Positions 17,208 through 27,369 are shown, numbered from the stretch's first letter. The stretch: DNA of 64,000 nt from CAVTJL01 sp963735065 (GCA_963735065.1 CAVTJL010000001.1:1488001-1552000), one strand, 5' to 3'. Made by a program: numbers and translations. Notes: generated by a model from the letters alone, not told the origin.

Positions 17208-18425
17208 ATGTCGTCCGGCCACCAGCTCGGCTTCGCCACGCGCGCCATCCACGAGGGCTATGATCCGCAGGACCATCAGGGCGCCCTGACGCCGCCGGTC
17301 TACATGACCTCGACCTTCGCCTTCCCCGACGCCGCCAGCGGCGGCCGCCGCTTCGGCGGCACCGAGGAGGGCTTCGTCTATACCCGCCTCGGCAACCCCA
17401 CCCTGGCCCTGCTCGAGACCCGGCTCGCCAGCCTCGAGGGCGGCGAGGCGGCGCTCGCCACCGCCTCGGGCATGGGCGCCATCACGGCCGCCATCTGGAG
17501 CCTGGTCGAGCCGGGCGACGAGATCCTGGTCGACCACACCCTCTATGGCTGCACCTTCGCCTTCTTCCACCACGGCCTCGCGCGCTTCGGCATCGACGTC
17601 CGCCATGTCGACATGACGGAGCCCGAGAACGTGGCGGCCGCCATCGGCCCCAAGACGCGCCTCGTCTATTTCGAGACGCCGGCCAACCCCAACATGCGCA
17701 TCGTCGACATCGAGGCCGTGAGCGCCATCGCCCACGCCGCCGGCGCCCTGGTCATGGTCGACAACACCTACGCCACCCCCGTGCTGCAGCGGCCCCTGCT
17801 GCAGGGTGCCGACCTCGTCGTCCACTCGGCCACGAAGTATCTGGGCGGCCATGGCGACCTGATGGCGGGTGCGGTGATCGCCTCCTCTGGGCTCATCGCC
17901 CGCATCCGCTCGGTCGGGCTCAAGGACATGACGGGTGCCGTGCTGTCGCCGCTCGACGCCTTCCTCGTGATGCGCGGGCTCAAGACGCTGGAGCTCAGGA
18001 TGGCCCGCCATTCGGACAGCGCCATGGCGGTGGCCCGGCAGCTCGAGGCCCATCCGGCCGTGGTCTCCGTCCTCTATCCCGGCCTTGCGTCGTTCCCGCA
18101 GCACGAGCTGGCCTGCCGGCAGATGGCGGGCTTCGGCGGCATGATCGCCTTCGAGCTCGAGGGTGGCGTGGCGGCGGGCCGCGCCTTCATGGACGCGCTC
18201 ACCCTCGTCGCCCGCGCCGTCAGCCTGGGCGATGCCGAGACGCTGGTGCAGCACCCGGCCAGCATGACCCACTCGACCTACTCGGCCGAGGAGCGCCTGC
18301 GCTTCGGCATCACGGACGGCCTCGTGCGCCTCTCGATCGGGCTCGAGACGCTGGCCGACATCCAGCTGGACATTGGCCGCGCGCTCGATGCGGCGTACAT
18401 CACCGAGGAGGACTTGGCTGCCTAG
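17208..18425 (+). CDS. mdeA: Methionine gamma-lyase
   Basis: The 405-residue PLP enzyme belongs to the Cys/Met metabolism family. Its PLP lysine is near residue 210 in HSATKYLGGHGDLMAG, and YTRLGNPT and ETPANPNM are family marks. VSLGDAETLVQHPASMTHST near the end is typical of the group. The expected reaction splits L-methionine to methanethiol, ammonia and 2-oxobutanoate. ATG 17208 is preferred over ATG 17202 and 17163 because GGGGAG (17195-17200) is seven bases before it. Close relatives such as cystathionine lyases share the fold; the next gene, mdeB-like, supports the methionine assignment. Confidence 0.87.
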   Translation: MSSGHQLGFATRAIHEGYDPQDHQGALTPPVYMTSTFAFPDAASGGRRFGGTEEGFVYTRLGNPTLALLETRLASLEGGEAALATASGMGAITAAIWSLVEPGDEILVDHTLYGCTFAFFHHGLARFGIDVRHVDMTEPENVAAAIGPKTRLVYFETPANPNMRIVDIEAVSAIAHAAGALVMVDNTYATPVLQRPLLQGADLVVHSATKYLGGHGDLMAGAVIASSGLIARIRSVGLKDMTGAVLSPLDAFLVMRGLKTLELRMARHSDSAMAVARQLEAHPAVVSVLYPGLASFPQHELACRQMAGFGGMIAFELEGGVAAGRAFMDALTLVARAVSLGDAETLVQHPASMTHSTYSAEERLRFGITDGLVRLSIGLETLADIQLDIGRALDAAYITEEDLAA

Positions 18426-18441
18426 AGAGGGAGGAGCGTCG

Positions 18442-20790
18442 ATGGCGGAGACCCTGCAGCGGGCGCCGGCTGCGGCTCAGGATCGACTGGCCATGCTCGA
18501 GGCGATCGAGCGCAAGCTCTTGTGGCTCGCGAGCTGGACCATCCACAACGCCAACCATCTCCGCCCGTCGCGCGACAAGCTCAAGGTGGGCGGCCACCAG
18601 GCCTCCTGCGCCTCGTGCGCTACCCTTCTGACGGCGCTCTTCTTCGACGTGATGCGGCCCGGCGACCGCATCGCGGTGAAGCCGCATGCGAGCCCGATCT
18701 ACCACGCCGCCATGTATCTTTTGGGCCGGCAGACGCGCGAGCGGCTCGAGCGCTTCCGGGCGCTGGGCGGGGCGCAGTCCTACCCCTCGCGCACCAAGGA
18801 CGCGACCGGCGTCGACTTCTCGACCGGCTCGGTGGGGCTCGGTGCCGCCATGACGCTCTTCGCCTCGCTGGCCCAGGACCTCGTCCGCGCCCGCGGGCTC
18901 GTGCCCAAGGAGAGCCCCGAGGGCCGCATGATCGCCATCGTCGGCGACGCCGAGCTCGACGAGGGCAACATCTACGAGGCCCTGCTCGAGGGCTGGAAGT
19001 ACGACGTGCGCAACCTCTGGTGGGTCATCGACTACAACCGCCAGAGCCTCGATCGCGTCGTGCCGGAGAAGCTGTTCGCCAAGATCGAGCAGTTCTTCGA
19101 CACCGTCGGCTGGACCGTCGTCACCATCAAGTACGGCAAGAAGCTCCAGGCGGCGTTCGCCCGGCCGGGCGGCGAGGCGCTGCGCGACTGGATCGACGCC
19201 TGCCCCAACGACCTCTATGCCGCGCTCACCTTCAAGGGTGGTGCCGCCTGGCGCGCGCATCTCGAGAGCGATCTCGGCCGCAACGCCGCCATCCGGGAGA
19301 TCCTGGAGAGCCACGACGATCTGGCCCTGGGCCAGCTCATGACCAACCTCGGCGGGCACGACGTCGAGGCGGTGCTCGAGGCGTTCCACGGGGTCAAGAA
19401 CGACCGCCCGCACTGCTTCATCGCTTACACCGTCAAGGGCTGGGGCCTGCCCTTCGCCGGCCACAAGGACAACCATGCCGGGCTCATGAACGCCGATCAG
19501 ATGGCGACCTTCCGCGCCGCCAACGGCATCGCCGAGGGCGAGGAGTGGTCCAAGGTGGCCGGCCTCGATCTCGACATCGAGACGCTCGAGCAGTTCCTCG
19601 AGACGGTGCCCTACAAGGCCCGCACCGAGCACTTCCAGCCCAAGCCCGTGCCGGTGCCGGCGGCGCTCTCGGCCGGTCGCCGCGTCGCCCAGGCCTCGAC
19701 CCAGGAGACCTTCGGCCGGATCATGGGCGAGCTGGCGAAGAGCGACCTGCCGCTCGCCGAGCGTATCGTCACGACCTCGCCCGACGTCACCGTCTCGACC
19801 AATCTCGGCGGCTGGGTCAGCCGGCGCGCCGTCTTCAACCGCCTCGACCATGAGGACGTGTTCCGCGCCGAGCAGGTCACCTCGCCCACCATCTGGCGCC
19901 AGAGCAGCACCGGCCAGCATCTCGAGCTCGGCATCGCCGAGAACAATCTTTTCCTCATGCTGGCCAGCCTGGGCCTCGCCCACGACCTTTTCGGCGCGCG
20001 GCTGATGCCCGTGGCCACGCTCTACGATCCCTTCATCGCCCGCGGCCTCGATGCGCTCACCTACGCCTGCTACCAGGACGCCCGCTTTCTCCTGGTGGCC
20101 ACACCCTCGGGCATCACGCTGGCACCCGAGGGCGGTGCCCACCAGTCGATCGGCACACCGCTCATCGGGATGGCGCAGCCGGGCCTCACGAGCTTCGAGC
20201 CTGCCTTCGCCGACGAGGTGGCGGTGACCATGCGCTGGGCCTTCGGCCACCTTCAGGATCCCAAGGGCGGCTCCGTCTATCTGCGCCTCTCCACACGCTC
20301 CATCGCCCAGCCCGAGCGTTCGATGACGCCCGAGCTCGAGGGCGAGGTTCTGGAGGGCGGCTACTGGCTGCGCCAGCCGGGGCCGGGCTGCAGCCTCGCC
20401 ATCGTCTTCTCCGGGGCCATAGCACCCGAGGCGCTGGCGGCGCACGAGGCCCTGCTTGAGGACATGCCGGAGGCGGGGCTTCTGGCGGTGACCTCGGCCG
20501 ATCGGCTGCATGCGGACTGGCGCGCGAACGGCTCAAGGAGCTACGCGGCCCAGCTCCTGGCCCCGCTGGCGCCCGACGCCGCCCTCGTGACGGTGCTGGA
20601 CGGTCACCCGGCCACATTGTCCTGGCTCGGCGCGGTGCGCGGCCAGCGCGTGCGGCCCCTGGGCGTCGACCGGTTCGGCCAGTCGGCCGACCTTCCGGAC
20701 CTCTACGCGCTGCACCGCATCGACACGGACGCCATCCTCGACGCCTGCGCGGCGGCCTGCCTGCAGGCGGCGCGGGTCAGGGCAGGGTGA
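18442..20790 (+). CDS. mdeB: 2-oxobutanoate/pyruvate dehydrogenase E1-like (MdeB)
   Basis: The 782-residue protein resembles the homodimeric E1 of 2-oxo acid dehydrogenases. The thiamine-diphosphate motif is IVGDAELDEGNIYEALLEGW near residue 170, and TSPDVTVSTNLGGWV with ENNLFLMLASLGL marks the second transketolase-like half. In P. putida MdeB takes 2-oxobutanoate made by MdeA. It follows mdeA by 16 bases with a strong GAGGGAGGAG site before ATG 18442, so the two are one operon. No E2 or E3 gene is adjacent; those would come from elsewhere in the genome. The end overlaps the convergent lactonase-fold gene by 14 bases. Confidence 0.85.
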   Translation: MAETLQRAPAAAQDRLAMLEAIERKLLWLASWTIHNANHLRPSRDKLKVGGHQASCASCATLLTALFFDVMRPGDRIAVKPHASPIYHAAMYLLGRQTRERLERFRALGGAQSYPSRTKDATGVDFSTGSVGLGAAMTLFASLAQDLVRARGLVPKESPEGRMIAIVGDAELDEGNIYEALLEGWKYDVRNLWWVIDYNRQSLDRVVPEKLFAKIEQFFDTVGWTVVTIKYGKKLQAAFARPGGEALRDWIDACPNDLYAALTFKGGAAWRAHLESDLGRNAAIREILESHDDLALGQLMTNLGGHDVEAVLEAFHGVKNDRPHCFIAYTVKGWGLPFAGHKDNHAGLMNADQMATFRAANGIAEGEEWSKVAGLDLDIETLEQFLETVPYKARTEHFQPKPVPVPAALSAGRRVAQASTQETFGRIMGELAKSDLPLAERIVTTSPDVTVSTNLGGWVSRRAVFNRLDHEDVFRAEQVTSPTIWRQSSTGQHLELGIAENNLFLMLASLGLAHDLFGARLMPVATLYDPFIARGLDALTYACYQDARFLLVATPSGITLAPEGGAHQSIGTPLIGMAQPGLTSFEPAFADEVAVTMRWAFGHLQDPKGGSVYLRLSTRSIAQPERSMTPELEGEVLEGGYWLRQPGPGCSLAIVFSGAIAPEALAAHEALLEDMPEAGLLAVTSADRLHADWRANGSRSYAAQLLAPLAPDAALVTVLDGHPATLSWLGAVRGQRVRPLGVDRFGQSADLPDLYALHRIDTDAILDACAAACLQAARVRAG

Positions 20791-21826
20791 GGATCTCGAC
20801 CCAGTTGGGGTTCTTGCCGACCGCGAGGCCGCCGACCTCGGCGAGCGCGCCGCTCTCCTGGTCGATGCGGTAGCAGGTCAGGTGGTCCGAGAGCTGGCCC
20901 ACCGCGAGCAGGTGGTGGCCGGTCGGGTCGATGTTGAAGCCGCGCGGCTGCTTCTCGGTAGGATAGCTGCCGACGGGCGTGAGCTCGCCGGTCGCCCGGT
21001 CGACCGCGAAGGCGGCAAGCGTCGAGGAGGTGCGCTCGGAGCCATAGAGAAAGCGGCCGTCCGGCGTGAGATGGATGTCGGCGGCCCAGGGCGTCTCCCT
21101 GAAGCCCGGCGGCAGAATGCTCACGACCTGCTTCTGGGTGAGCCCGCCCGTCTCGGGCTCGTAGTCGAAGACCGTGATCGAGCCGTCCAGCTCGCCGATG
21201 ACGTAGACATGCCGGCCGCTCGGATCGAACACGAGATGCCGCGGCCCGGCGCCGGCCTGCACCGCGGTCGAGGGCGGCGAGCCGGGGTCGAGCCTGCCGC
21301 TCGCGGGATCGAGCCGGAACCGGAGGACGATCCCGCCGCCCAGGCTCGCCGCGAGCACGAGCCGGTTGGCGGGATCGGGGATGATCGCGTGCGCCTTGGG
21401 CTCGGTCGGGATGCTCTGCTGCGGTAGCTGGACGAAGCCCTGCGGCCCGATGGGATTGACGCTGATCTTGTTGCCTCCGTAGGAGGCGCTGAGGAGAAAG
21501 CGGCCGCTGCGGTCGGTCGCGATGTAGGCCATGCTGTCGGCCAGCGGCGCGTTGCCCAGATGAGCGAGCCGGCCCGTGAGCGGATCGATGCGGAAGCTCG
21601 CGACGACGAGCGGCTCGCCTCGTATGCCAGCATGCAGGAAGCGGCGGTCGGGGCTGATCGCCAGCGGCATCGAGCTGCCGCCCTTCGCGATGCCCGGCAC
21701 CGTCACCCGCTGCACCGTGCTCAGGGCGCCCGAGACCGGATCGAGCGCGACCACGTGGATATCGCTGTTCTCGCCGTGGCCGACATAGGCGAAGGTGCCG
21801 GCGCCGAAGGTCGAGGGCTCGCTCAT
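20777..21826 (-). CDS. YbhE-type lactonase-fold beta-propeller protein
   Basis: The 349-residue product consists of repeated blades such as LAISPDRRFLHAG, FDPSGRHVYVIGELDGSITV and LTPDGRFLYGSERTSSTLAA, the seven-bladed propeller of the cycloisomerase/6-phosphogluconolactonase (YbhE) family. NPNWVEI occurs near the end. Length matches the family. No signal peptide is seen. It could act as a lactonase on a sugar-acid lactone, but the substrate is not shown. Its ATG overlaps the stop of the NagD-like gene by four bases (ATGA), so the two are cotranscribed. Confidence 0.82.
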   Translation of the reverse strand: MSEPSTFGAGTFAYVGHGENSDIHVVALDPVSGALSTVQRVTVPGIAKGGSSMPLAISPDRRFLHAGIRGEPLVVASFRIDPLTGRLAHLGNAPLADSMAYIATDRSGRFLLSASYGGNKISVNPIGPQGFVQLPQQSIPTEPKAHAIIPDPANRLVLAASLGGGIVLRFRLDPASGRLDPGSPPSTAVQAGAGPRHLVFDPSGRHVYVIGELDGSITVFDYEPETGGLTQKQVVSILPPGFRETPWAADIHLTPDGRFLYGSERTSSTLAAFAVDRATGELTPVGSYPTEKQPRGFNIDPTGHHLLAVGQLSDHLTCYRIDQESGALAEVGGLAVGKNPNWVEILTLP

Positions 21827-22623
21827 GGCATGATCTCCGCTACCGAGGCCAGCACGCGGGTAGGACGATAGGGCCAGCGGTCGACCTGGTCCTTCCGGGT
21901 CACACCCGTGAGCACGAGGATCGTCTCCATCCCGGCCTCGGTGCCCCCGACGATGTCGGTGTCCATCCGATCGCCCACCATCACGGCGTCGGCGGCCCGC
22001 ACGCCCAGCTGATCCAGCGCCTCGCGCATCATCAGCGGGTTGGGCTTGCCGACGAAGTAGGGCTTGACGCCCGAGGCCGCTGCGATGGTCTGGGCGAAGG
22101 CGCCGCAGCCCGGCACCATGCCCGTCTCGGTCGGGCCGTTGACGTCGGGGTTGGTCGCGATGAAGCGGGCACCCGCCATCACCATGCGCACCGCCCTGGT
22201 CAGCGCGTCGAAGGTGAAGATCTCGGTCTCGCCGAGGACGAAATAGTCAGGGGCATCGTCGACGAGCTTGAGCCCGAACTCCTCGAGCGCCCGGAAGAGG
22301 CCGGGGTCGCCGATCGCGAAGACCGAGGCGCCCTGGCGCTGCTGGCGTAGGAAGCGGCCGGTCGCGAGCGCCGCGGTGAAGATCTCGTGCTCCCGGATGT
22401 CGATCCCGACCTCGTTGAGGCGGGCGGCGTGGTCCTTGGGCGTGAGGCGGGAGTTGTTCGTGAGCAGCAGGAACGGCGCCTGCGCCGCCCGAAGCCGGTC
22501 GATGAACGCGCCGGCACCGGGGATCGGCCGCCGTCCATGAACGAGCACCCCGTCCATGTCGATCAGATGGGCCTTGGCGATGGCTCGGCTCCCTCTTGGA
22601 GGATCGCGCGGCCGTTTATCCAT
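21823..22623 (-). CDS. HAD-IIA (NagD-like) phosphatase
   Basis: The nucleophile motif LIDMDGVLVHG occurs about 20 residues in, followed by LLLTNNSRLT (motif II), FVGKPNPLMMREALDQLG (motif III Lys) and MVGDRMDTDIVGGTEAGM (motif IV), all diagnostic for the HAD-IIA family of sugar-phosphate or nucleotide phosphatases. ATG 22623 gives 266 residues; GTG 22644 is also in frame, and neither has a good ribosome site. A GAGGGAG lies before an ATC codon at about 22579, too rare a start to accept. It leads a two-gene unit with the lactonase-fold gene. Confidence 0.85.
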   Translation of the reverse strand: MDKRPRDPPRGSRAIAKAHLIDMDGVLVHGRRPIPGAGAFIDRLRAAQAPFLLLTNNSRLTPKDHAARLNEVGIDIREHEIFTAALATGRFLRQQRQGASVFAIGDPGLFRALEEFGLKLVDDAPDYFVLGETEIFTFDALTRAVRMVMAGARFIATNPDVNGPTETGMVPGCGAFAQTIAAASGVKPYFVGKPNPLMMREALDQLGVRAADAVMVGDRMDTDIVGGTEAGMETILVLTGVTRKDQVDRWPYRPTRVLASVAEIMP

Positions 22624-22754
22624 CAGCCCGCTCGGGCTGTCCACGTCGTCGGAGCCAGGCCGACCTTGCCGGTGGCCGCTGCAAAGTGTAGAGGCCGAGC
22701 CATATCGGGAGACCGGGATCCGAGGCCGGCTATTCTGCGAGCGGGAGACACCTC

Positions 22755-23471
22755 ATGGACATGACGGGCGAGTACCGGATTCCGGCACCGCGCCAGCGGG
22801 TCTGGGAGGCCCTGAACGACCCCCAGATCCTGAAGCAGTCGATCCCGGGCTGCGAGTCGCTGGACAAGGTGTCGGACAACGAGCTCGAGGCGACCGTGCG
22901 CGCCAAGGTCGGGCCCGTGAGCGCCAAGTTCCAGGGCAAGGTGACGCTGGGCGACCTCAATCCGCCGGAGAGCTACACGATCAGCGGCGAGGGCAAGGGC
23001 GGTGCCGCCGGCTTTGCCAAGGGTGGCGCCACCGTGAGGCTGACCGAGGAGGACGGCGGCATCACGCTCCTCCGCTACGAGGCCAAGGCCGACGTCGGCG
23101 GCAAGCTGGCCCAGATCGGCTCCCGGCTCATCCAGGGCACATCGAAGAAGATGGCCGACGACTTCTTCGGCCGCTTCTCGGAGATCGTGGGCGGCGCCGA
23201 GGCTCCAGCGGCGGCACCCGAGGCTGTCGCACCCGCGGCTGAGCCTGCCGCGCCGGCCGAGCCGGCACCGGCTGCCGCGCCGGCGGAGGCGCCCGCAGCG
23301 CCCGTCCCGCCGCCCCAGGCGAGCGTGCCGCCACAGCCCGCCGCACCACCGCGCCCTGCGGCCCCCCCGCCGGTGGAACGAGGCGGCCTGTCACAGAATC
23401 CGCTGATCTGGGTCGGGACGATCGTTCTCATCGTCGTCGTCCTCTTCGGCCTGCTGCGGGCCTGCTCCTGA
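22755..23471 (+). CDS. coxG: CoxG-family membrane-anchored SRPBCC protein
   Basis: Residues 1-150 are the CoxG/SRPBCC domain: GEYRIPAPRQRVWEALNDP, ESLDKVSDNELEATVRAKVG and ISGEGKGGAAGFAKGGA. An Ala/Pro-rich linker of about 55 residues follows, then a single C-terminal membrane helix (LIWVGTIVLIVVVLFGLL). In Oligotropha carboxidovorans CoxG recruits CO dehydrogenase to the membrane. It leads the cox cluster, 165 bp before coxS. Confidence 0.88.
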   Translation: MDMTGEYRIPAPRQRVWEALNDPQILKQSIPGCESLDKVSDNELEATVRAKVGPVSAKFQGKVTLGDLNPPESYTISGEGKGGAAGFAKGGATVRLTEEDGGITLLRYEAKADVGGKLAQIGSRLIQGTSKKMADDFFGRFSEIVGGAEAPAAAPEAVAPAAEPAAPAEPAPAAAPAEAPAAPVPPPQASVPPQPAAPPRPAAPPPVERGGLSQNPLIWVGTIVLIVVVLFGLLRACS

Positions 23472-23636
23472 CGCCGGGGTGATCCGCGTCATGGACCCCG
23501 GGGCTCGCGTTGACGGAGTCCCGGCCCTCACCTAGGTTCTCGCGACGTCGGGGCTAACGCGCCGCGCCGCAATTTGAGCGTTCGCCGCTCGTCGGGGAAA
23601 CCCGATACGGCCTCAGTCGCTGGGAGGTGCTGTACC

Positions 23637-24119
<483 letters not shown>

Positions 24120-24140
24120 GAAAACCAGGGAGGCCGTAAG

Positions 24141-26510
24141 ATGGCCGAGAAGGGCATTGGCGCTCGTGTCGTCCGCAAGGAGGATCAGCGCTTCATCACC
24201 GGCCGGGGCCACTACACCGACGACATCAACCAGCCCGGTCAGACCTACGCCTGCTTCGTCCGGTCGCCGCATGCCCATGCCAGCATCAAGGGCATCAACA
24301 AGGCGTCGGTGACGGGCATGCCGGGCGTCCTCGCCGTGCTGACGGGCGAGGACGTGGCGGCCGACGGGTTGGGCAACCTGGTCTGCGGCTGGCTGGTCAA
24401 GTCCAAGGACGGCTCGCCCATGAAGATGGGCCCCCATCCGTTGCTGGCCCAGGGCAAGGTCCGCTATGTCGGCGACCGCGTGGCGGTCGTGGTGGCCGAG
24501 ACCTATGCCCAGGCCAAGGATGCGGCCGAGGCCCTCGAGGTCGACTATGAGGAGCTGCCGGCGGTGGCCTTCGTGGGCGACGCGCACGGTTCCAGCGTGA
24601 CCGTCCATGACGAGGTGGCGAACAACCTCATCTTCGACTGGGAGCTCGGCGACAAGGCGGCGACCGACGCCGCCTTCGCCAAGGCGGCCCACGTCACGCG
24701 CATGGATCTGACGAACAATCGCCTGGTCCCGAACGCGATGGAGCCGCGCGCCGCTACCGGCCACTATGACAGCGGCATGGAAGCCTACACGCTCTATGTC
24801 ACGAGCCAGAACCCGCATGTGGCCCGGCTGGTGATCTCGGCGTTCGTCGGCGTGGCGCCGGAGCACAAGCTGCGGGTCATCGCCCCCGACGTCGGCGGTG
24901 GCTTCGGCTCCAAGATCTTCATCTACGGCGAGGAATGCGTCGTTCTCTGGGCCTCGAAGAAGATCGGCGGCCGGCCGGTCAAGTGGACGGCCGACCGCTC
25001 CGAGAGCTTCCTCTCCGACTGCCATGGCCGCGACCATGTGAGCCATGCCGAGCTGGCGCTGGACGCGGACGGCAACTTCCTGGCGATGCGGGTGAACACC
25101 AAGGCCAATCTCGGCGCCTACATGTCCACCTTCTCGTCCTGTGTGCCGACCTATCTCTATGGCACGTTGCTTGCCGGCCAATACAAGGCGCCGGCGATCT
25201 ACTGCGACGTGCAGGCCTACTACACCAACACCGCTCCGGTGGACGCCTATCGCGGCGCGGGCAGGCCCGAGGCGTCGTTCCTGATCGAGACGCTGGTCGA
25301 TCAGGCGGCTCGCGAGATCGGCAAGGATCCGGCGGAGTTCCGACGTCAGAACTTCATCTCGAAGACGGCCTTCCCCTACCAGACGCCGGTGGCGCTTCAG
25401 TACGACACGGGCGACTACGAGGCGACGCTGAACGCGGCGCTGAAGCTCGGCGACTATGCCGGCTTTGCGCAGCGCAAGGCGCAGTCCGAGGCCAAGGGCA
25501 AGCTCCGGGGTGTCGGCATCTCCTGCTACATCGAGGCCTGCGGCATAGCACCCTCGGCCGTGGTGGGCTCGCTCGGCGCCGGTGTCGGCCTTTGGGAGAG
25601 CGCCAAGGTCCGCTTCAGCCATACCGGCAAGGTGCAGGTCCTGACCGGCACGCACTCCCACGGCCAGGGTCACGAGACGACCTTCAGCCAGCTCATCGCC
25701 GAGAACCTGGGCGTGCCCTACGAGGACGTCGAGGTGATCCACGGCGACACGGAGAAGACGCCGGTCGGCATGGGCACCTATGGATCGCGCTCGCTTGCCG
25801 TCGGCGGCGAGGCGATCGTGAAGTCCTGTGACAAGCTCATTGCCAAGGGCAAGAAGATCGCGGCCCACCTGCTCGAGGCGTCCGAGGGCGACATCGAGTT
25901 CAAGGACGGCAAGTTCACCGTCGCCGGCACCGACAAGCTGAAGACGATCGGCGAGGTGGTGTTCGCAGCCTACGTGCCGCACAACTATCCGGCCGATCTC
26001 GAGCCGGGGATGGAGGAAGGCGCCTTCTTCGATCCGCCGAACTTCACCTACCCTGCCGGCACCTACATCTGCGAGGTCGAGGTCGATCCGGCGACGGGCG
26101 TCGTCGACATCGCCAGCTTCGTTGCGGTCGACGACTTCGGCAACGTCATCAACCCGATGATCGTCGAGGGCCAGGTCCATGGCGGGATCGTCCAGGGCGT
26201 CGGGCAGGCCCTCTTGGAGGCGGCGGTGTATGACGAGTTGGGCCAGCTCCTGACCGGGTCCTACATGGACTATTGCATGCCCCGCGCCAGCAACGTGCCC
26301 ATGTTCGAGATCGAGACGGCGGCCGGCACGGCCTGCACCTCGAACTCGATGGGGGTCAAGGGTTGCGGCGAGGCCGGCGCCATCGGCGCGCCGGCGGCCG
26401 TCATCAATGCGCTCACGAACGCGATCGGCGCGCGGGTGGAGATGCCGGCGACGCCCGAGAAGGTTTGGCGGGCGCTTCAGGCAGCACCTGCGGCGCAGGC
26501 CGCCGAGTAA
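24141..26510 (+). CDS. coxL: Form II CO-dehydrogenase-like molybdenum large subunit
   Basis: The 789-residue subunit belongs to the xanthine oxidase family. The active-site loop reads AYRGAGR at about residues 369-375. Form I CO dehydrogenases have AYxCSFR here, so this is form II, whose physiological substrate is debated. Other family signs are GARVVRKEDQRFITGRGHYT at the N-terminus, the C-terminal NSMGVKGCGEAGAIGAPAAV and the MCD-binding region QGHETTFSQLIAENLG. It lacks the Cys ligand of the Cu-Mo centre of true CO dehydrogenase. It follows coxS by 21 bases and is followed by coxM. Confidence 0.9.
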   Translation: MAEKGIGARVVRKEDQRFITGRGHYTDDINQPGQTYACFVRSPHAHASIKGINKASVTGMPGVLAVLTGEDVAADGLGNLVCGWLVKSKDGSPMKMGPHPLLAQGKVRYVGDRVAVVVAETYAQAKDAAEALEVDYEELPAVAFVGDAHGSSVTVHDEVANNLIFDWELGDKAATDAAFAKAAHVTRMDLTNNRLVPNAMEPRAATGHYDSGMEAYTLYVTSQNPHVARLVISAFVGVAPEHKLRVIAPDVGGGFGSKIFIYGEECVVLWASKKIGGRPVKWTADRSESFLSDCHGRDHVSHAELALDADGNFLAMRVNTKANLGAYMSTFSSCVPTYLYGTLLAGQYKAPAIYCDVQAYYTNTAPVDAYRGAGRPEASFLIETLVDQAAREIGKDPAEFRRQNFISKTAFPYQTPVALQYDTGDYEATLNAALKLGDYAGFAQRKAQSEAKGKLRGVGISCYIEACGIAPSAVVGSLGAGVGLWESAKVRFSHTGKVQVLTGTHSHGQGHETTFSQLIAENLGVPYEDVEVIHGDTEKTPVGMGTYGSRSLAVGGEAIVKSCDKLIAKGKKIAAHLLEASEGDIEFKDGKFTVAGTDKLKTIGEVVFAAYVPHNYPADLEPGMEEGAFFDPPNFTYPAGTYICEVEVDPATGVVDIASFVAVDDFGNVINPMIVEGQVHGGIVQGVGQALLEAAVYDELGQLLTGSYMDYCMPRASNVPMFEIETAAGTACTSNSMGVKGCGEAGAIGAPAAVINALTNAIGARVEMPATPEKVWRALQAAPAAQAAE

Positions 26511-26523
26511 GGGAAGGCAGAGG

Positions 26524-27318
26524 ATGTACAGTTTCGAGTACCACAAGCCCACCTCGCTCGCCGAGGCGGCCAAGCTGCTGGCCGGCGACGAGGACGCCAA
26601 GCTGATGGCCGGCGGCCAGACCTATATCCCGACGCTCAAGCAGCGTCTGGCCCAGCCGACCTCGGTGATCGACCTCAGCGGCATCGCTGAGCTCAAGGGC
26701 ATCAAGGAGGAGGCAGGCGGGCTCACCATCGGGGCGATGACCAGGCACGGCGAGGTCGCGGCGTCCGATGTGGTCAAGCGCGTCATTCCCGCTCTTGCCC
26801 AGCTGGCCGAGATGATCGGGGACCCGCAGGTCCGCAATCTAGGCACGATTGGCGGCTCGATCAGCAACAACGACCCGGCTGCCGACTATCCGGGTGCCCT
26901 CTTGGGGCTCGGGGCCACGGTCCGCACCAACAAGCGCGAGATCAAGGCGGAGGACTTCTTCACCGGCATGTTCGAGACGGCGCTCGCGCCGGACGAGATC
27001 GTGACGGCCGTCCACTTCCCGAAGCCCGAGAAGGCCGCCTACACCAAGTTCCGCAACCCGGCCAGCCGCTACGCCATCGTGGGCGTGTTCGTGGCGAAGA
27101 CGGCTGGCGGCGTGCGCGTCGCGGTGACGGGCGCCGGCCCTTGCGCGTTCCGCTCGAAGGAGCTCGAGCAGGCGTTGGGCTCGAGCTGGTCGGCCGACGC
27201 CGTGGACGGCGTCTCGATCCCCGCCGACGGCCTGAACAGCGACATCCACGCCAAGGCCGACTATCGGGCCCATCTCATCAAGGTGATGGCCAAGCGCGCC
27301 GTCGCAGAGGTCGGCTGA
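26524..27318 (+). CDS. coxM: FAD-binding medium subunit of the Mo hydroxylase
   Basis: The 264-residue product shows the FAD contacts of the family: LMAGGQTYIPTLKQRLAQP near residue 30, NLGTIGGSISNNDPAADYPG near residue 105 and FRNPASRYAIVGVF. ATG 26524 comes 13 bases after coxL. Gene order S-L-M differs from the M-S-L of O. carboxidovorans. A strong hairpin follows the stop. Confidence 0.92.
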   Translation: MYSFEYHKPTSLAEAAKLLAGDEDAKLMAGGQTYIPTLKQRLAQPTSVIDLSGIAELKGIKEEAGGLTIGAMTRHGEVAASDVVKRVIPALAQLAEMIGDPQVRNLGTIGGSISNNDPAADYPGALLGLGATVRTNKREIKAEDFFTGMFETALAPDEIVTAVHFPKPEKAAYTKFRNPASRYAIVGVFVAKTAGGVRVAVTGAGPCAFRSKELEQALGSSWSADAVDGVSIPADGLNSDIHAKADYRAHLIKVMAKRAVAEVG

Positions 27319-27345
27319 GCCGGCCCTCCTTCGAGATCGGCATGA

Positions 27346-27369
27346 GAAGGGGGCCTCCGGGCCCCCTTC
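27346..27369. terminator. Bidirectional hairpin between coxM and the VanZ gene
   Basis: GAAGGGGGCC (27346-27355) and GGCCCCCTTC (27360-27369) form a 10-bp stem with a TCCG loop. The genes on each side end toward it, so it may serve both strands. No long T-run follows. Confidence 0.7.

Noticed and set aside
18400..20511. A 703-codon minus-strand frame opposite mdeB
   Set aside because: Same composition artefact; the plus strand has intact thiamine-diphosphate enzyme motifs.
22570..22585. ATC start for the NagD-like gene
   Set aside because: The spacing to GAGGGAG is good but ATC starts are extremely rare; an upstream ATG is available.
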